Under the pieces are notes generated by a model. The model was not told the origin of the DNA. It ran no database searches and was given only the letters and a program-made list of their open reading frames with translations. Made by a program: the position numbers and the translations under genes. Of a stretch of 64,000 nucleotides of DNA, positions 9,248-17,986 are shown piece by piece (positions within the stretch are counted from its first letter, which is position 1; the number at the start of each line of letters is the position of its first letter). Origin of the DNA: Rhodobacteraceae bacterium Alg231-30 (GTDB lineage Bacteria; Pseudomonadota; Alphaproteobacteria; Rhodobacterales; Rhodobacteraceae); assembly GCA_900143615.1 (NCBI GenBank), contig FREU01000003.1:62001-126000 (forward strand). Reading direction: 5' to 3'.

Positions 9248-9788
9248 GCTAGCTGCAGCTTTCGCGCTGCTGACTGCGCCGGCTTTTGCGGCCGGGCTTG
9301 AGATCACGGTTGAAGGCGAAGGCGCCAATGGTGTGATCACTGTGGATCTGTTTGAAGACGTGGCGCCAAACCACGTTGAGCAGATCACCGCACTGGCCGC
9401 TGAAGGCGCATATGATGGTGTGGTGTTTCACCGCGTGATCGAAGGTTTTATGGCGCAAACCGGTGATGTTCAGTTCGGCAAGATGGGCATGGACATGCGT
9501 CGCGCTGGCACTGGCGGGTCCGATCGTGGGGATCTGAACGAAGAGTTCTCGGATCTGAACTTTGATCGCGGTGTGGTTGGCATGGCGCGTTCGCAGGATC
9601 CGAACTCGGCCAACTCGCAGTTCTTCATCATGTTTGACGACGGTCCTTTCCTGAACAATCAGTACACGATTGTTGGCAAGGTGACTGACGGCATGGACGT
9701 GGTGGATGCGATCAAACGCGGCCATCCGCGTTCGGGGGCCGTTGAGGGCCAGCCGGATATGATGAAAACGGTTATCGTGACCGAGTGA
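9234..9788 (+). CDS. Exported cyclophilin-type peptidyl-prolyl isomerase
   Basis: The 184-residue protein begins with a signal peptide (MSTLKLAAAFALLTAPAFAA, cleavage near residue 19-20), so it acts on proteins in the periplasm. The cyclophilin core repeats the landmarks of its upstream neighbour: FHRVIEGFMAQTGD, GTGGSDRGDLNEEFS, ANSQFFIMFDDG. It ends with a specific MMKTVIVTE strand. The ATG lies inside the 3' end of the upstream cyclophilin gene in another frame, so expression is coupled. A terminator follows. Confidence 0.95.
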   Translation: MSTLKLAAAFALLTAPAFAAGLEITVEGEGANGVITVDLFEDVAPNHVEQITALAAEGAYDGVVFHRVIEGFMAQTGDVQFGKMGMDMRRAGTGGSDRGDLNEEFSDLNFDRGVVGMARSQDPNSANSQFFIMFDDGPFLNNQYTIVGKVTDGMDVVDAIKRGHPRSGAVEGQPDMMKTVIVTE

Positions 9789-9810
9789 TCGATGAAATGA
9801 TTGAGTTTGA

Positions 9811-9843
9811 AAGGGCTGGCTCCGACGCTGGCCCTTTTTTTGT
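9811..9843 (+). terminator. Terminator of the cyclophilin pair
   Basis: 10-bp stem AAGGGCTGGC (9811-9820) / GCTGGCCCTT (9827-9836) with two G-T pairs, then a run of T (to 9841). It lies 22 nt after the second cyclophilin stop. Confidence 0.85.
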
Positions 9844-9933
9844 GGCTTCTGAACTTGTCTCACAACCGCGTGTGACCCTCTGGCCTTTGACGCTGCAAGG
9901 GCGCAGGCTGGGGGCGTGGTTTTGGAGGTTAAA

Positions 9934-10914
9934 ATGTTTTCTCAGTTTGCAAAATGGGTCATGGCGGCGGCGCTGGTTGTGACACTTGTGGGGTCGGTTG
10001 AGGCCAATCCCCAGTTTTGGAGACATGAGTGGCCGGAGACGGATTTTGAAACAACATCAGTCGAGAACTGGGTTGAAATCCTGTCTGGTGGCCCGCCCAA
10101 GGACGGTATTCCGGCGCTGTCGGATCCGCAGTTTATACGGGTGCATCAAGAACCGCGTATCGAAGACGCGGAACCTTTGGTGGTGGTCGAGATCGCGGGT
10201 CAAGAGCCGCGCGCTTATCCGATCCGTTATCTGACGTGGCATGAGATTGTGAATGACACCGTGGGCAATGTGCCCATCGCGGTGACCTTTTGCCCGCTGT
10301 GCAATTCGGCCATTACGTTTGATCGGCGTGTGCAGGGACGGGTTCTGACCTTGGGCGTGTCAGGCAAGCTGCGCAATTCGGATATGATAATGTATGACCG
10401 CGAGACCCAAAGCTGGTGGCAGCAGGCCATGGGCGAGGGCATTGTCGGCGAGATGACCGGCGTGACATTGACCGCCTTGCCTACATGGATGGAAAGCTGG
10501 GCGCAGTACAAAGCGCGCCACCCGGAGGGGCTGGTGATGGCCGAACCCGCCTATGCGCGCCGCTATGGGGTGAACCCTTATGCGCAATACGACAGCTCGC
10601 ATCGGCCCTTTCTGTACAGTGGTGAGATGCCTCCGCATGACATTCCGGCCTTGGCGCGCGTGGTGCGTGTAGGTGATCGGGCGTGGCCATTGACGCGATT
10701 GGCCGATAGTGGAACCGTCAACGAGGCAGGTGTTGTGATCAGCTGGCAGGCAGGGCAGGCTTCAGCACTGGACACGCCAACGATTGGCAAAGGGCGCGAC
10801 GTCGGCTCAATCCGCGTCCGCGACGGACAAGGGCAGGATGTGGCGCATGACGTGATGTTTGCCTTTGCCTTTCACGCCTTCTGGCCGGATGGCGCGTGGA
10901 TGCTGGGGGAGTAA
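9934..10914 (+). CDS. DUF3179 domain-containing exported protein
   Basis: The 326-residue protein has an N-terminal signal peptide (hydrophobic about residues 8-22, cleavage near VEA-NP) and the DUF3179 fold. The diagnostic motif is VTFCPLCNSAITFDR, with two cysteines three apart, followed by TLGVSGKLRNSDMIMYDRET and SWWQQAMGEGIVG. The family's biochemical role is not known; the paired cysteines suggest metal or redox function, which is inference. Start: ATG 9934 has a near-perfect GGAGG 5 nt upstream; the in-frame GTG at 9916 would swallow that site. It stands alone after the cyclophilin terminator. Confidence 0.85.
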   Translation: MFSQFAKWVMAAALVVTLVGSVEANPQFWRHEWPETDFETTSVENWVEILSGGPPKDGIPALSDPQFIRVHQEPRIEDAEPLVVVEIAGQEPRAYPIRYLTWHEIVNDTVGNVPIAVTFCPLCNSAITFDRRVQGRVLTLGVSGKLRNSDMIMYDRETQSWWQQAMGEGIVGEMTGVTLTALPTWMESWAQYKARHPEGLVMAEPAYARRYGVNPYAQYDSSHRPFLYSGEMPPHDIPALARVVRVGDRAWPLTRLADSGTVNEAGVVISWQAGQASALDTPTIGKGRDVGSIRVRDGQGQDVAHDVMFAFAFHAFWPDGAWMLGE

Positions 10915-10915
10915 T

Positions 10916-11276
10916 CTATAGCACCAGGCAATCGTAGCCTTGGGCATAGGGTTTGCGGATGCGGATCAGTTTATCGGCGCGGGCGGAGTTTGAGGACGGC
11001 AATGCTAAGTTTACGTGCAAGATGATCATCTTTTGACGGCGAGGCAGCATAAGGGCCGCTATGTTTCGTGACCTTAAACCAGATATCTAAGCCGTCGATC
11101 CCACGTCGCGGAAACATGGTCAAAGCCGACGCAATCTCAGCAGGCAGGGAGGCAATTTTCACGGGAGCGTGAGTTGGTCCGTTTTCCTCGCGAAAGTGGC
11201 ACGAAAAGCGCTTGGTGAGGTCACCTGCGCCCGCATCATCCTTGATGATTAAACAAGTTTCGAAGCGATCGAGTCA
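10916..11276 (-). pseudogene. Remnant or unrecognised small gene with two overlapping frames
   Basis: About 360 bases downstream of the histidine kinase. One minus-strand frame is open from the kinase stop to 10971 (about 100 residues) and holds FREENGPTHAPVKIASL and GIDGLDIWFKVTKHSGPY, but its only start-like codon is a GTG at 11162 without a ribosome site. A second minus frame gives a 44-residue ORF (ATG 11050 to TAG 10916) beginning MLPRRQKMIILHVN and ending RKPYAQGYDCLVL. Both look partly coding and they overlap in 10971-11050, as expected for a frameshifted remnant. I do not recognise the family. Confidence 0.3.
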
Positions 11277-13541
11277 GGACGTCTCGGTGTTGGAGGAGTT
11301 GGAAATCAAACCGCCCTGAAACCGGATCAGCCACTCGATCAGAGTGATCTTGCGAATAGGCTTGGTCAGAAAATCATCCATTCCCGCATCAAGGCAAGCC
11401 TGCATTTCCGTATCAAAAGCGTGTGCGGTCAGCGCGACAATTGCGGGTTGCGGCCCCGAGCTGGCACGAATTTTCCGAGTGGCTTCCAATCCGCTCATAC
11501 GCGGCATGGACATATCCATAAACACCAGATCAGGCACATCCTCAGCCACCATTTGGACGGCTTCAACCCCATCCACAGCAAAGCGAAGCTCAAGCGGTAG
11601 ATCCTGCAGGTACTTTTTCAACAGAAAGCGGTTTGTTTTGTTGTCCTCCGCAATCAGCACTTTCAAACCTGGCTGCAACTCTGCCGCTTTGCTCTCGGCG
11701 AGACGTGATTTAAGCGCAACCATTTGCTCAACTTCAACTGGCGCATAAGGAAAAGTCACCCGAAATGTTGATCCGTGACCCACGTTGGATACCACGGAAA
11801 TGTCCCCGCCCATAACTTTGACGATATGTCGCGAAATCGACAGGCCAAGCCCGGTGCCGCCAAATTTACGGGTCGTTGCAGCCTCAGCCTGCGTAAAATG
11901 CTCAAAAATACGCTCCAATTTCTCCTCAGAAATACCAATGCCAGTGTCAGAGATTTCACAATATAGGCGCGGTTCATCGCGATAAAGAGCGGTGCCCAGC
12001 CGCACATCTATGCGGCCCTCATCCGTAAATTTGATTGCGTTGCCCAACATATTCGTCACGACCTGACGAATGCGTCCGTCGTCCGCATTCAAGGCCTCGG
12101 GGGTGGAGGGTTCAACATATAAATTGATGTCCAACCCCTTGCTTGTGGCGGTTGGCCCAAGAAGGTCAATGGTCTCTTGAATACATGTGCGCGGATTAAA
12201 ATCGACAGGATGCAATTCCATGCGTCCGGCGTCCAACTTGGACAGGTCTAAAATGTCATTGATAATTGCGATCAAAGACATAGACGACCCTCGGATGGTG
12301 TCCGTATATCGTTTTTGCTCGTCAGTTTGCTCGGTCTCGGCCAACAAATCCGCCATGCCGATCACACCACTCAGCGGAGTTCGAATTTCATGGCTCATAT
12401 TTGCGAGAAATTCAGATTTTGCACGGGCGCCTTCTTCTGCCGCCTTACGCGCTTCTGCCATTTCCCAAACCAGTTCTTTGGCCTTTGTGATGTCACGTTC
12501 AATGGAGACGAAAAACTCTGGGTTTCCATCATCATCCTTGATTGGAAACAGGTTCACATCCAGCCAAATTGTGTGGCCATCTTTCGTAACATTCTGCACT
12601 TCGCCACGAAACGGTTGGCCGGCCTCCACCGCCAGATCGATTGTTTTCGTTGCTTTCAGCTCCATATCATCACCGGTCAAAAGATCCCATATCAGGGCGC
12701 CTTTGGCCTGTTCAAAACTGAAACCCGTCGACTTTGTAAAAGAGTCGTTGACCCAAAGGATCCGCCGATCTTGGTCTGAAATAATCACGCTATCATTTGC
12801 TTTACGTGCAACCAGACTGAGTTGGCGCAGCTCGGTCTGATGCATGTCCATACGGGCGTTTGCACGGTTCAATTCGGCTTGTTTACGCTGCAGATCTTGC
12901 GAGAAGCGAAAATTGTCCAAACCTGATTTTGTAACAGCAGCGAGCATATATAAAATGCAGAACACCAGCATCACACCGCCGGTGTCCGTCATCATAAATG
13001 GTTGCCAACTTTGAAGCTGCACCGCTTGCACGGCGGCATAAAGGGGCGGCGCAATCAGATAGAGAGACAGGCGGGTCACTGCCGCAATCGGGTTTTTAGG
13101 AAGCGCAATCGATGCATTGACCGCCCCGAGCCCAAGCGCGCCGACAACAAAGAGGATGTCCGCCTGTTCTCCGACGGAAAAATAGTAGACAGCCACCCCA
13201 AGCACCATAGAGAGACCTTGGATTGCGCTGGTGACCAGCGAGAGACGGTGCGCAAGCTTGAGCTGTCCGACCAACGTCAAGCGGCGCACATATCTGCGCA
13301 AAACAAAGCAATCCAACGCGTCGCCGGACAACAAAATAATATAGCTCAGAAGCGCCGGTTGAAAACCGGCCGCAAAATAGCCAATCCCACATCCAAATGT
13401 GAAAAGCCAAAACCGGCTTGGGAGCCTGCCGACACGCTCGGAGACATACTCAAGCAACAGTTTGCGCTGCGCGCGGACGTCTTTCTGAGGTGAGGGACGT
13501 TGCTGTTCGAAGGATGGGTATTGATAGAGGTCTTTCATCAT
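11274..13541 (-). CDS. Membrane hybrid sensor histidine kinase / response regulator
   Basis: The 755-residue protein has, in order: a short cytoplasmic head, a multi-helix membrane region (about 43-215), a PAS domain (about 245-365, VNDSFTKSTGFSFEQAKG, ending FFVSIERDITKAK), a HisKA domain with phospho-acceptor H384 (SHEIRTPLSGVIGM), an HATPase domain (NMLGNAIKFTDEG; DTGIGIS; GGTGLGLSIS) and a receiver with phospho-acceptor D676 (FMDMSMPRMSG) and the conserved Lys in FLTKPI. It lacks an output DNA-binding domain, so it probably signals through phosphotransfer. The signal sensed is unknown; there is no separate sensor domain apart from the membrane part and PAS. No partner regulator is adjacent. 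Confidence 0.93.
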   Translation of the reverse strand: MMKDLYQYPSFEQQRPSPQKDVRAQRKLLLEYVSERVGRLPSRFWLFTFGCGIGYFAAGFQPALLSYIILLSGDALDCFVLRRYVRRLTLVGQLKLAHRLSLVTSAIQGLSMVLGVAVYYFSVGEQADILFVVGALGLGAVNASIALPKNPIAAVTRLSLYLIAPPLYAAVQAVQLQSWQPFMMTDTGGVMLVFCILYMLAAVTKSGLDNFRFSQDLQRKQAELNRANARMDMHQTELRQLSLVARKANDSVIISDQDRRILWVNDSFTKSTGFSFEQAKGALIWDLLTGDDMELKATKTIDLAVEAGQPFRGEVQNVTKDGHTIWLDVNLFPIKDDDGNPEFFVSIERDITKAKELVWEMAEARKAAEEGARAKSEFLANMSHEIRTPLSGVIGMADLLAETEQTDEQKRYTDTIRGSSMSLIAIINDILDLSKLDAGRMELHPVDFNPRTCIQETIDLLGPTATSKGLDINLYVEPSTPEALNADDGRIRQVVTNMLGNAIKFTDEGRIDVRLGTALYRDEPRLYCEISDTGIGISEEKLERIFEHFTQAEAATTRKFGGTGLGLSISRHIVKVMGGDISVVSNVGHGSTFRVTFPYAPVEVEQMVALKSRLAESKAAELQPGLKVLIAEDNKTNRFLLKKYLQDLPLELRFAVDGVEAVQMVAEDVPDLVFMDMSMPRMSGLEATRKIRASSGPQPAIVALTAHAFDTEMQACLDAGMDDFLTKPIRKITLIEWLIRFQGGLISNSSNTETS

Positions 13542-13878
13542 CCGTTCTTAGTTCTGAGAGGTATTGATGTGTTGTGACCCCAAATTGGTTAATATTTGTT
13601 ATCCATTTCTGCCCTATGTTGTCGAACCCATCAAAAAGAATTTCGGACGAAAAAAGAATGGTTTGAGCTTTCGGGGAAATTTTCGGAGGCACGTTGAAAG
13701 GCAACCCAAATCTTCGGAATTGCACCGCTAATGTTTCCGGAGCGTGTTTTTCCAAGATTCTTCGGCGGTGGGTAATAGATTCCCTGTCCATCAGTTTTGT
13801 TGAATTAAGCGCAAAAATAGATTGCAACGCGCTCGACCCGGTTTTGCCATGCCCGATGTGAATTACTAATTTTGGCAT
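13450..13878 (-). pseudogene. N-terminal fragment of a sulfotransferase-like protein
   Basis: The frame starts MPKLVIHIGHGKTGSSALQ, which is the PAPS-binding P-loop style N terminus of bacterial sulfotransferase-family proteins, preceded by AGGAGCGG at a good distance. It continues plausibly (ILEKHAPETLAVQFRRFG, ISPKAQTILFSSEILFDG) for about 105 residues and then loses resemblance and runs into the start of the kinase gene, ending at 13450. Full-length family members are usually 200-350 residues, so this is a truncated remnant. The kinase promoter must lie within or beside it. Loss by deletion when the region was rearranged is inference. Confidence 0.55.
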
Positions 13879-14297
13879 CCACCGCTCCTTACGCAAAAGA
13901 ATGCGGTTCAGTTAGTAAGATTGGCATGGTCTTTCGTAAATCTGCAGCAGTCTCCCAAGGAGGAATTTCGCCAAAAGTGAAAATTGCTGAGACGTGGGCT
14001 TGGCCATTCGCCGACTAGGCTTTTTGCGCAACAACTTCCACAAAGCGGCTCTTCCGAGTGTGCCTTCTTGTTGGACGCTCTCGACATGCCAAATTTGGGT
14101 ATGACTAGATGTCCACTCTGGGGGGGCGACATAGCAGAGAGTGGCCAGAAGGCATAGAAATTCAAAAGCCAACTATATGCGCATGGTTGCCCTTTATCCG
14201 CGGCTAGAGCGTCGGCCAAACGCACAATTCGCCGCGTGCAGCACTAAGGTCCCTCTTGCCTGTACGGGCGCAGGGTGCGCGCCCGTCGGCCTTTTCG
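13879..14297. other. Gap between the sulfotransferase fragment and aqpZ
   Basis: About 420 bases without a supported gene. Two overlapping minus frames (13908-14225, 13912-14172) are open but have odd composition and no ribosome site. A hairpin ACGGGCGC (14264-14271) / GCGCCCGT (14279-14286) lies 12 bases beyond the aqpZ stop and may stop its transcript, though no T tract follows on the minus strand. The stretch looks like decayed sequence. Confidence 0.35.
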
Positions 14298-14987
14298 TTA
14301 GTCCTCAGAGGACACCATTTTCCAAAGAATAGCACCCAAGGCGCCGCCAATTAAAGGCGCGACCCAGAAGAGCCAGAGCTGCGCAAGCGCCGGTCCATCC
14401 GCAAACAGCGCGACACCGGTTGAGCGTGCAGGGTTGACCGAAGTATTGGTCACCGGAATGGAAATCAGGTGGATGAGGGTGAGCCCCAGACCAATAGCAA
14501 TCGGGGCAAATCCAGCAGGGGCGCCAGAGGATGTGGCCCCCAAAATGATGAACAGAAATACGGCTGTGAGCACAATTTCGATCACGAGCGCGGACATCAT
14601 GGAGTAGCCTTGGGGGGATGCTTCGCCGTAGCCGTTTGAGGCAAACCCGCCAACACCGGCAAAATCAGGTGCTCCGGAGACAATGACATAGAGCAGGACG
14701 GCGGCGACGATGGCACCCGCGACCTGTGCGACCCAATAGGGGATTAGGTCTTTGGCCTCAAATCGGCCAGCGACCATCAGCCCGAGGCTGACTGCGGGGT
14801 TGAAATGGCCACCGGAAATATGCCCCACAGCAAAGGCCATGGTCAGAACGGTCAAGCCAAAGGCAAAGCTGACACCAAGCCAGCCAATGCCCACGTCGGC
14901 CACGCCTGCAGCCAGCACGGCACTGCCGCAACCGCCAAAGACCAGCCAGAAGGTGCCGATAAATTCAGCACTCAATTTGTTAAACAT
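14298..14987 (-). CDS. aqpZ: Aquaporin Z, water channel
   Basis: Inner-membrane water channel of the MIP family. The 229 residues show six membrane helices and the two half-helix loops with NPA boxes (HFNPAVSLG and VNPARSTG). [10 protein letters not shown] and the Arg after the second NPA (selectivity filter) match AqpZ rather than glycerol facilitators; the second-half TSVNPARS is typical of the water-selective type. The start is ATG 14987 with GGGAGGTATCT upstream. It stands alone, with gaps on both sides. Confidence 0.95.
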   Translation of the reverse strand: MFNKLSAEFIGTFWLVFGGCGSAVLAAGVADVGIGWLGVSFAFGLTVLTMAFAVGHISGGHFNPAVSLGLMVAGRFEAKDLIPYWVAQVAGAIVAAVLLYVIVSGAPDFAGVGGFASNGYGEASPQGYSMMSALVIEIVLTAVFLFIILGATSSGAPAGFAPIAIGLGLTLIHLISIPVTNTSVNPARSTGVALFADGPALAQLWLFWVAPLIGGALGAILWKMVSSED

Positions 14988-15083
14988 AGATACCTCCCAA
15001 ATACACCTATAGCGCGATGTTAGGCAGCAAAACGGTGTTATGGAAAGGTTTTTCTGGTTGGAGTGGGGTATGTGTGCCCAAAG

Positions 15084-15115
15084 AAAAACACCGCAGCGGA
15101 GGCTGCGGTGTTTTT
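15084..15115. terminator. Bidirectional terminator after bactofilin
   Basis: 14-bp perfect stem AAAAACACCGCAGC (15084-15097) / GCTGCGGTGTTTTT (15102-15115), GGAG loop. T runs on both strands. It is 25 nt past the bactofilin stop on the minus strand. Confidence 0.92.
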
Positions 15116-15140
15116 GAATTTTTGCTCTGGCGTGGTCGAG

Positions 15141-15686
15141 TTAGGACGCAGGCTTGGCTGGTTTGGCGGGCGCTGCTGCTGCGGGTGCAGGCTTGGCTGC
15201 TGGTGCAGGGGCTGCCTTGGCAGGGCCTTTGGTCAGCGGGTCGTCTTGGCGCTGAACAGAACCTTCGAAATGTGCGCCGCTCTCGATAGCGATGGTTTTG
15301 TGGATGATGTCGCCTTCGACGCGTGCGGTCGAGGTGAGGCGGACTTTCAAGCCACGTACACGGCCGACAATACGGCCATTGATGACCACGTCATCTGCGG
15401 AGATTTCGCCTTTGATGGTGGCGCTTTCGCCCACAGTCAGCAGGTGGGCGCGGATGTCGCCTTCGACAACGCCTTCGACCTGAATGTCGCCGGTTGTCTT
15501 CAGGTTACCAGTGATGTGCAAGTCAGCCGACAGAACAGATGCCGGTGGTTTTGCCTTGGGCGCGGAAGCTGCGAAATCACCACCTTGGGAAGGCGCGGCC
15601 GGAATAGCGGGCGACGCAGAAGCGGCCGGCTTTGCCGTGTCGTCAGATTTCGGAGCAGGGTCGTTGATTTTGCTTTTAGAAAACAT
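15141..15686 (-). CDS. Bactofilin (polymer-forming cytoskeletal protein)
   Basis: The 181-residue protein has a disordered Ala/Pro/Ser-rich head (about 1-50), a central bactofilin beta-helix domain (about 50-148) made of short repeats such as ITGNLKTTGDIQVEGVVEGD, VGESATIKGEIS and VINGRIVGRVRGLKV, and an Ala/Pro/Lys-rich tail. Bactofilins polymerise without nucleotide and often recruit cell-wall enzymes. Here the gene start overlaps the stop of an M23 peptidase gene by 11 nt, the classic bactofilin-LytM pairing, which suggests a role in local peptidoglycan shaping. Strong terminator downstream. Confidence 0.93.
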   Translation of the reverse strand: MFSKSKINDPAPKSDDTAKPAASASPAIPAAPSQGGDFAASAPKAKPPASVLSADLHITGNLKTTGDIQVEGVVEGDIRAHLLTVGESATIKGEISADDVVINGRIVGRVRGLKVRLTSTARVEGDIIHKTIAIESGAHFEGSVQRQDDPLTKGPAKAAPAPAAKPAPAAAAPAKPAKPAS

Positions 15687-16989
15687 CTTGTCCAGCCTTG
15701 ATAAATGTCATCGGGTTAAGGGCACGTCCACCTTTGCGCACTTCGTAATGCAAATGGGTGCCGGTAGATTGTCCAGAGTTGCCCATATCACCAATATGAT
15801 CTCCGCGCGAGACCCTTTGGCCTTTTGTTACGCGGAATTTTGCAAGATGGGCATAGCGGGTTTCGATACCGAATTTGTGGTCAATTTTGATCAGGCGGCC
15901 ATATCCGGACTGCCAATTGGCAAAATTAACCACACCGTCGGCGGTTGCGTAGATCGGGGTGCCGTGGGGGGCAGCAAAGTCCGTGCCATTATGCATCCGC
16001 CCCCAACGCATGCCGTATCCGGAGGTGTAGCGAAAGGCTGAGCGCAGCGGGTTTGACAGTGGCGCGGTTTCGGCGGCAATGCGGTACAGGTTCAGCTGGT
16101 CCATCTGATCCAACAGTTTGTTGGCGCGGATGGTTTCGCTGGTCAGTTCGCCGCCTTTGGTCGAAAATGACAGTGGCATCAAAGGTCCGCCTTGGCCCTG
16201 ATAGCCGCGTTTGACTTCATCCATCAGCGCTTTGGGGTCTAGGCCCGCGGCTTGGAACATCTTGGTGAGCGGCTCGACGGACACGGTCATGGCGTCTTCG
16301 AGTTGGCGGAAAATCTGGTCGTTTTTCTCTTCCATAAGTGCGAGTTCAAGCCGCATCTCATTGGCCAGATCCAAAGCGGCCTGTGCGTCGGCCACAACCT
16401 TGTCGCGCTGCTCGGCGGTTTCGCTGAGAACATCAGAGAGCGTGGAGAGCATTTCGGTGCCATTTGGAGAGCCGTCGGCAATGACGGTTTCGTTTTCAAC
16501 CTGTTCGGCGCTGAGCTTTTCCAATTCTTCGCGCACATCTTCACGCTCGTGCATGGTGCGGCGCAGGGTGGATTGAATGACATCAATGCCGGTTTCCAAT
16601 TCGCGGCGGCGGGTTTCAGACGCCAACAGTTGGGACTGCATGTCTGAGATTTGCTGAAGGGCCGTATTGAAGCGGTCCTGCGCGGCCAAAGCTTCGTCGG
16701 TGCGCGCGTCGCGTTCATACGAAAGTTCGTTCAGTCGCAATTCATAGGTCAGCTGATCGCGTTTGGCCTGTTCGCGGAAGTTGCCCGAGCCTATGGAATC
16801 GATCAGCAAAATAGCGGTGGCGACAATGGTCCATGCAACAATTGTGGTGGACCCCAAAAAGGCAACAAACTGCGTGCCAGATCGCAGGCGGATAAATCGT
16901 GTGTCTGTGTCCGATCTTAGAAACAGGCGCCGTTCCGGAAAAAACCGTTCCATCAGTGCATGCATTCGGATCGCGAGTCGTGTTCTCAA
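15676..16989 (-). CDS. M23 (LytM) family metallopeptidase with coiled coil
   Basis: Periplasmic-facing endopeptidase-type protein of about 437 residues: a short basic head, one membrane helix (about residues 40-60, VAFLGSTTIVAWTIVATAI), a long coiled coil (about 65-225) and a C-terminal LytM domain (about 330-425). The zinc ligands are present: HNGTDF (first His and Asp) and HLHYEV, with SGYGMRWGRMHNG and DHKFGIETRYAHL also typical. It may therefore be an active hydrolase and not only an activator. Start is uncertain: TTG 16989 has AAGGA 8 nt upstream; ATG 16965 and TTG 17034 are alternatives. It overlaps the bactofilin gene by 11 nt. Confidence 0.9.
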   Translation of the reverse strand: MRTRLAIRMHALMERFFPERRLFLRSDTDTRFIRLRSGTQFVAFLGSTTIVAWTIVATAILLIDSIGSGNFREQAKRDQLTYELRLNELSYERDARTDEALAAQDRFNTALQQISDMQSQLLASETRRRELETGIDVIQSTLRRTMHEREDVREELEKLSAEQVENETVIADGSPNGTEMLSTLSDVLSETAEQRDKVVADAQAALDLANEMRLELALMEEKNDQIFRQLEDAMTVSVEPLTKMFQAAGLDPKALMDEVKRGYQGQGGPLMPLSFSTKGGELTSETIRANKLLDQMDQLNLYRIAAETAPLSNPLRSAFRYTSGYGMRWGRMHNGTDFAAPHGTPIYATADGVVNFANWQSGYGRLIKIDHKFGIETRYAHLAKFRVTKGQRVSRGDHIGDMGNSGQSTGTHLHYEVRKGGRALNPMTFIKAGQDVF

Positions 16990-17159
16990 CGCATTAGTCC
17001 TTGTTCGTCCCCATGTCCGGCAGTTTGTCCCCAACGCCGTTGGGGCAAAGTCTTAACGCCCGTGCCGAGATCGGGCAAGAAATTTGAGCGCGACCATACG
17101 CAGTGGTTTGGTGCATGGCCAGCGCCTATGGCAAAATGTCGCGCAAATCTCGCGTAGGT

Positions 17160-17984
17160 CTAGCGCGCGTAGGCGGGGGGTGTTTCGTCGGAAAGCGGCC
17201 AGTAGAAATCGGGCGGAAGCCCAGCATCTGCGCGCTTTTCTTCGTTAAACGGTGGTTTGAGCGCGCCATGGAAATAGTGCCGGACCAGATCGTGAAAGGT
17301 TTGTTTGGGGTCAAGATCGTGGCGGCCACACAAAAAATTGAACCACTTGGCGCCATAAGCGACGTGGCCGACTTCTTCTGCGTAGATCACTTTGAGCGCT
17401 TCAACCGTGCGGCGGTCCTTGGCGTTTTCAAAGACTTTGATCATGCCGGGGGTAACATCCAGACCGCGTGCCTCAAGCACCATTGGCACAACAGCAAGGC
17501 GGCCTTTGAGATCCTCAATGGTGTCCTCAGCTGCGCGCCACATACCCGCGTGGGCGGGCAGGGCGCCATAAAAGCTGTCATGCTCTGCAAGACAGTCGCA
17601 TATCAGGTTGAAATGATTGCTTTCTTCGTCCGCGGATTTCACCCAGTCGTCGTAAAACCCGATCGGCATTTCTGTGTCGGTAAAGCGCGCGATAATGTCC
17701 CAGTGCAGATCCACTGCGTTCAGCTCGATATGTGCGACCGCATGCAGCAGCGCGATGCGTCCCTGAGGGGTTCCGGGTTTTCGGCGCGGCACATCGCGCG
17801 GGCTGAGCAGCTCGGGCTTTTCGGGACGCGCGGGGCGCAGCGGTGGTGCGGCGTGGCCGACGGGCAGCGGATTGCCCGCCTCGCGGGCAGCAAACCATGT
17901 GGCGGCGTGACGTCGCGAGAGGGCGGTTTTGGCGTGGCCATCAGCGGTGGTTAAGACCTCAACGGCCATCTCGGCAAGGCTCAT
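17160..17984 (-). CDS. DUF455 ferritin-like protein
   Basis: The 274-residue protein belongs to the DUF455 family, which has a ferritin-like helical fold. Candidate di-iron ligands are in IALLHAVAHIELNAVDLHWD (E and H), KSADEESNHFNLI and EALKVIYAEEVGHVAYG, i.e. the two E-x-x-H type sites. The substrate is unknown. I use ATG 17984 (MSLAEMAVEVL); longer starts up to 18158 would run back through the upstream peroxiredoxin gene. It begins 2 nt after the peroxiredoxin stop and is surely co-transcribed, suggesting an oxidative-stress or redox setting (inference). Confidence 0.87.
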   Translation of the reverse strand: MSLAEMAVEVLTTADGHAKTALSRRHAATWFAAREAGNPLPVGHAAPPLRPARPEKPELLSPRDVPRRKPGTPQGRIALLHAVAHIELNAVDLHWDIIARFTDTEMPIGFYDDWVKSADEESNHFNLICDCLAEHDSFYGALPAHAGMWRAAEDTIEDLKGRLAVVPMVLEARGLDVTPGMIKVFENAKDRRTVEALKVIYAEEVGHVAYGAKWFNFLCGRHDLDPKQTFHDLVRHYFHGALKPPFNEEKRADAGLPPDFYWPLSDETPPAYAR

Positions 17985-17986
17985 AC

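Noticed and set aside
13908-14225. 105-residue minus frame between the sulfotransferase fragment and aqpZ
   Set aside because: No ribosome site, odd composition, overlapped by another open frame; not coding on present evidence.
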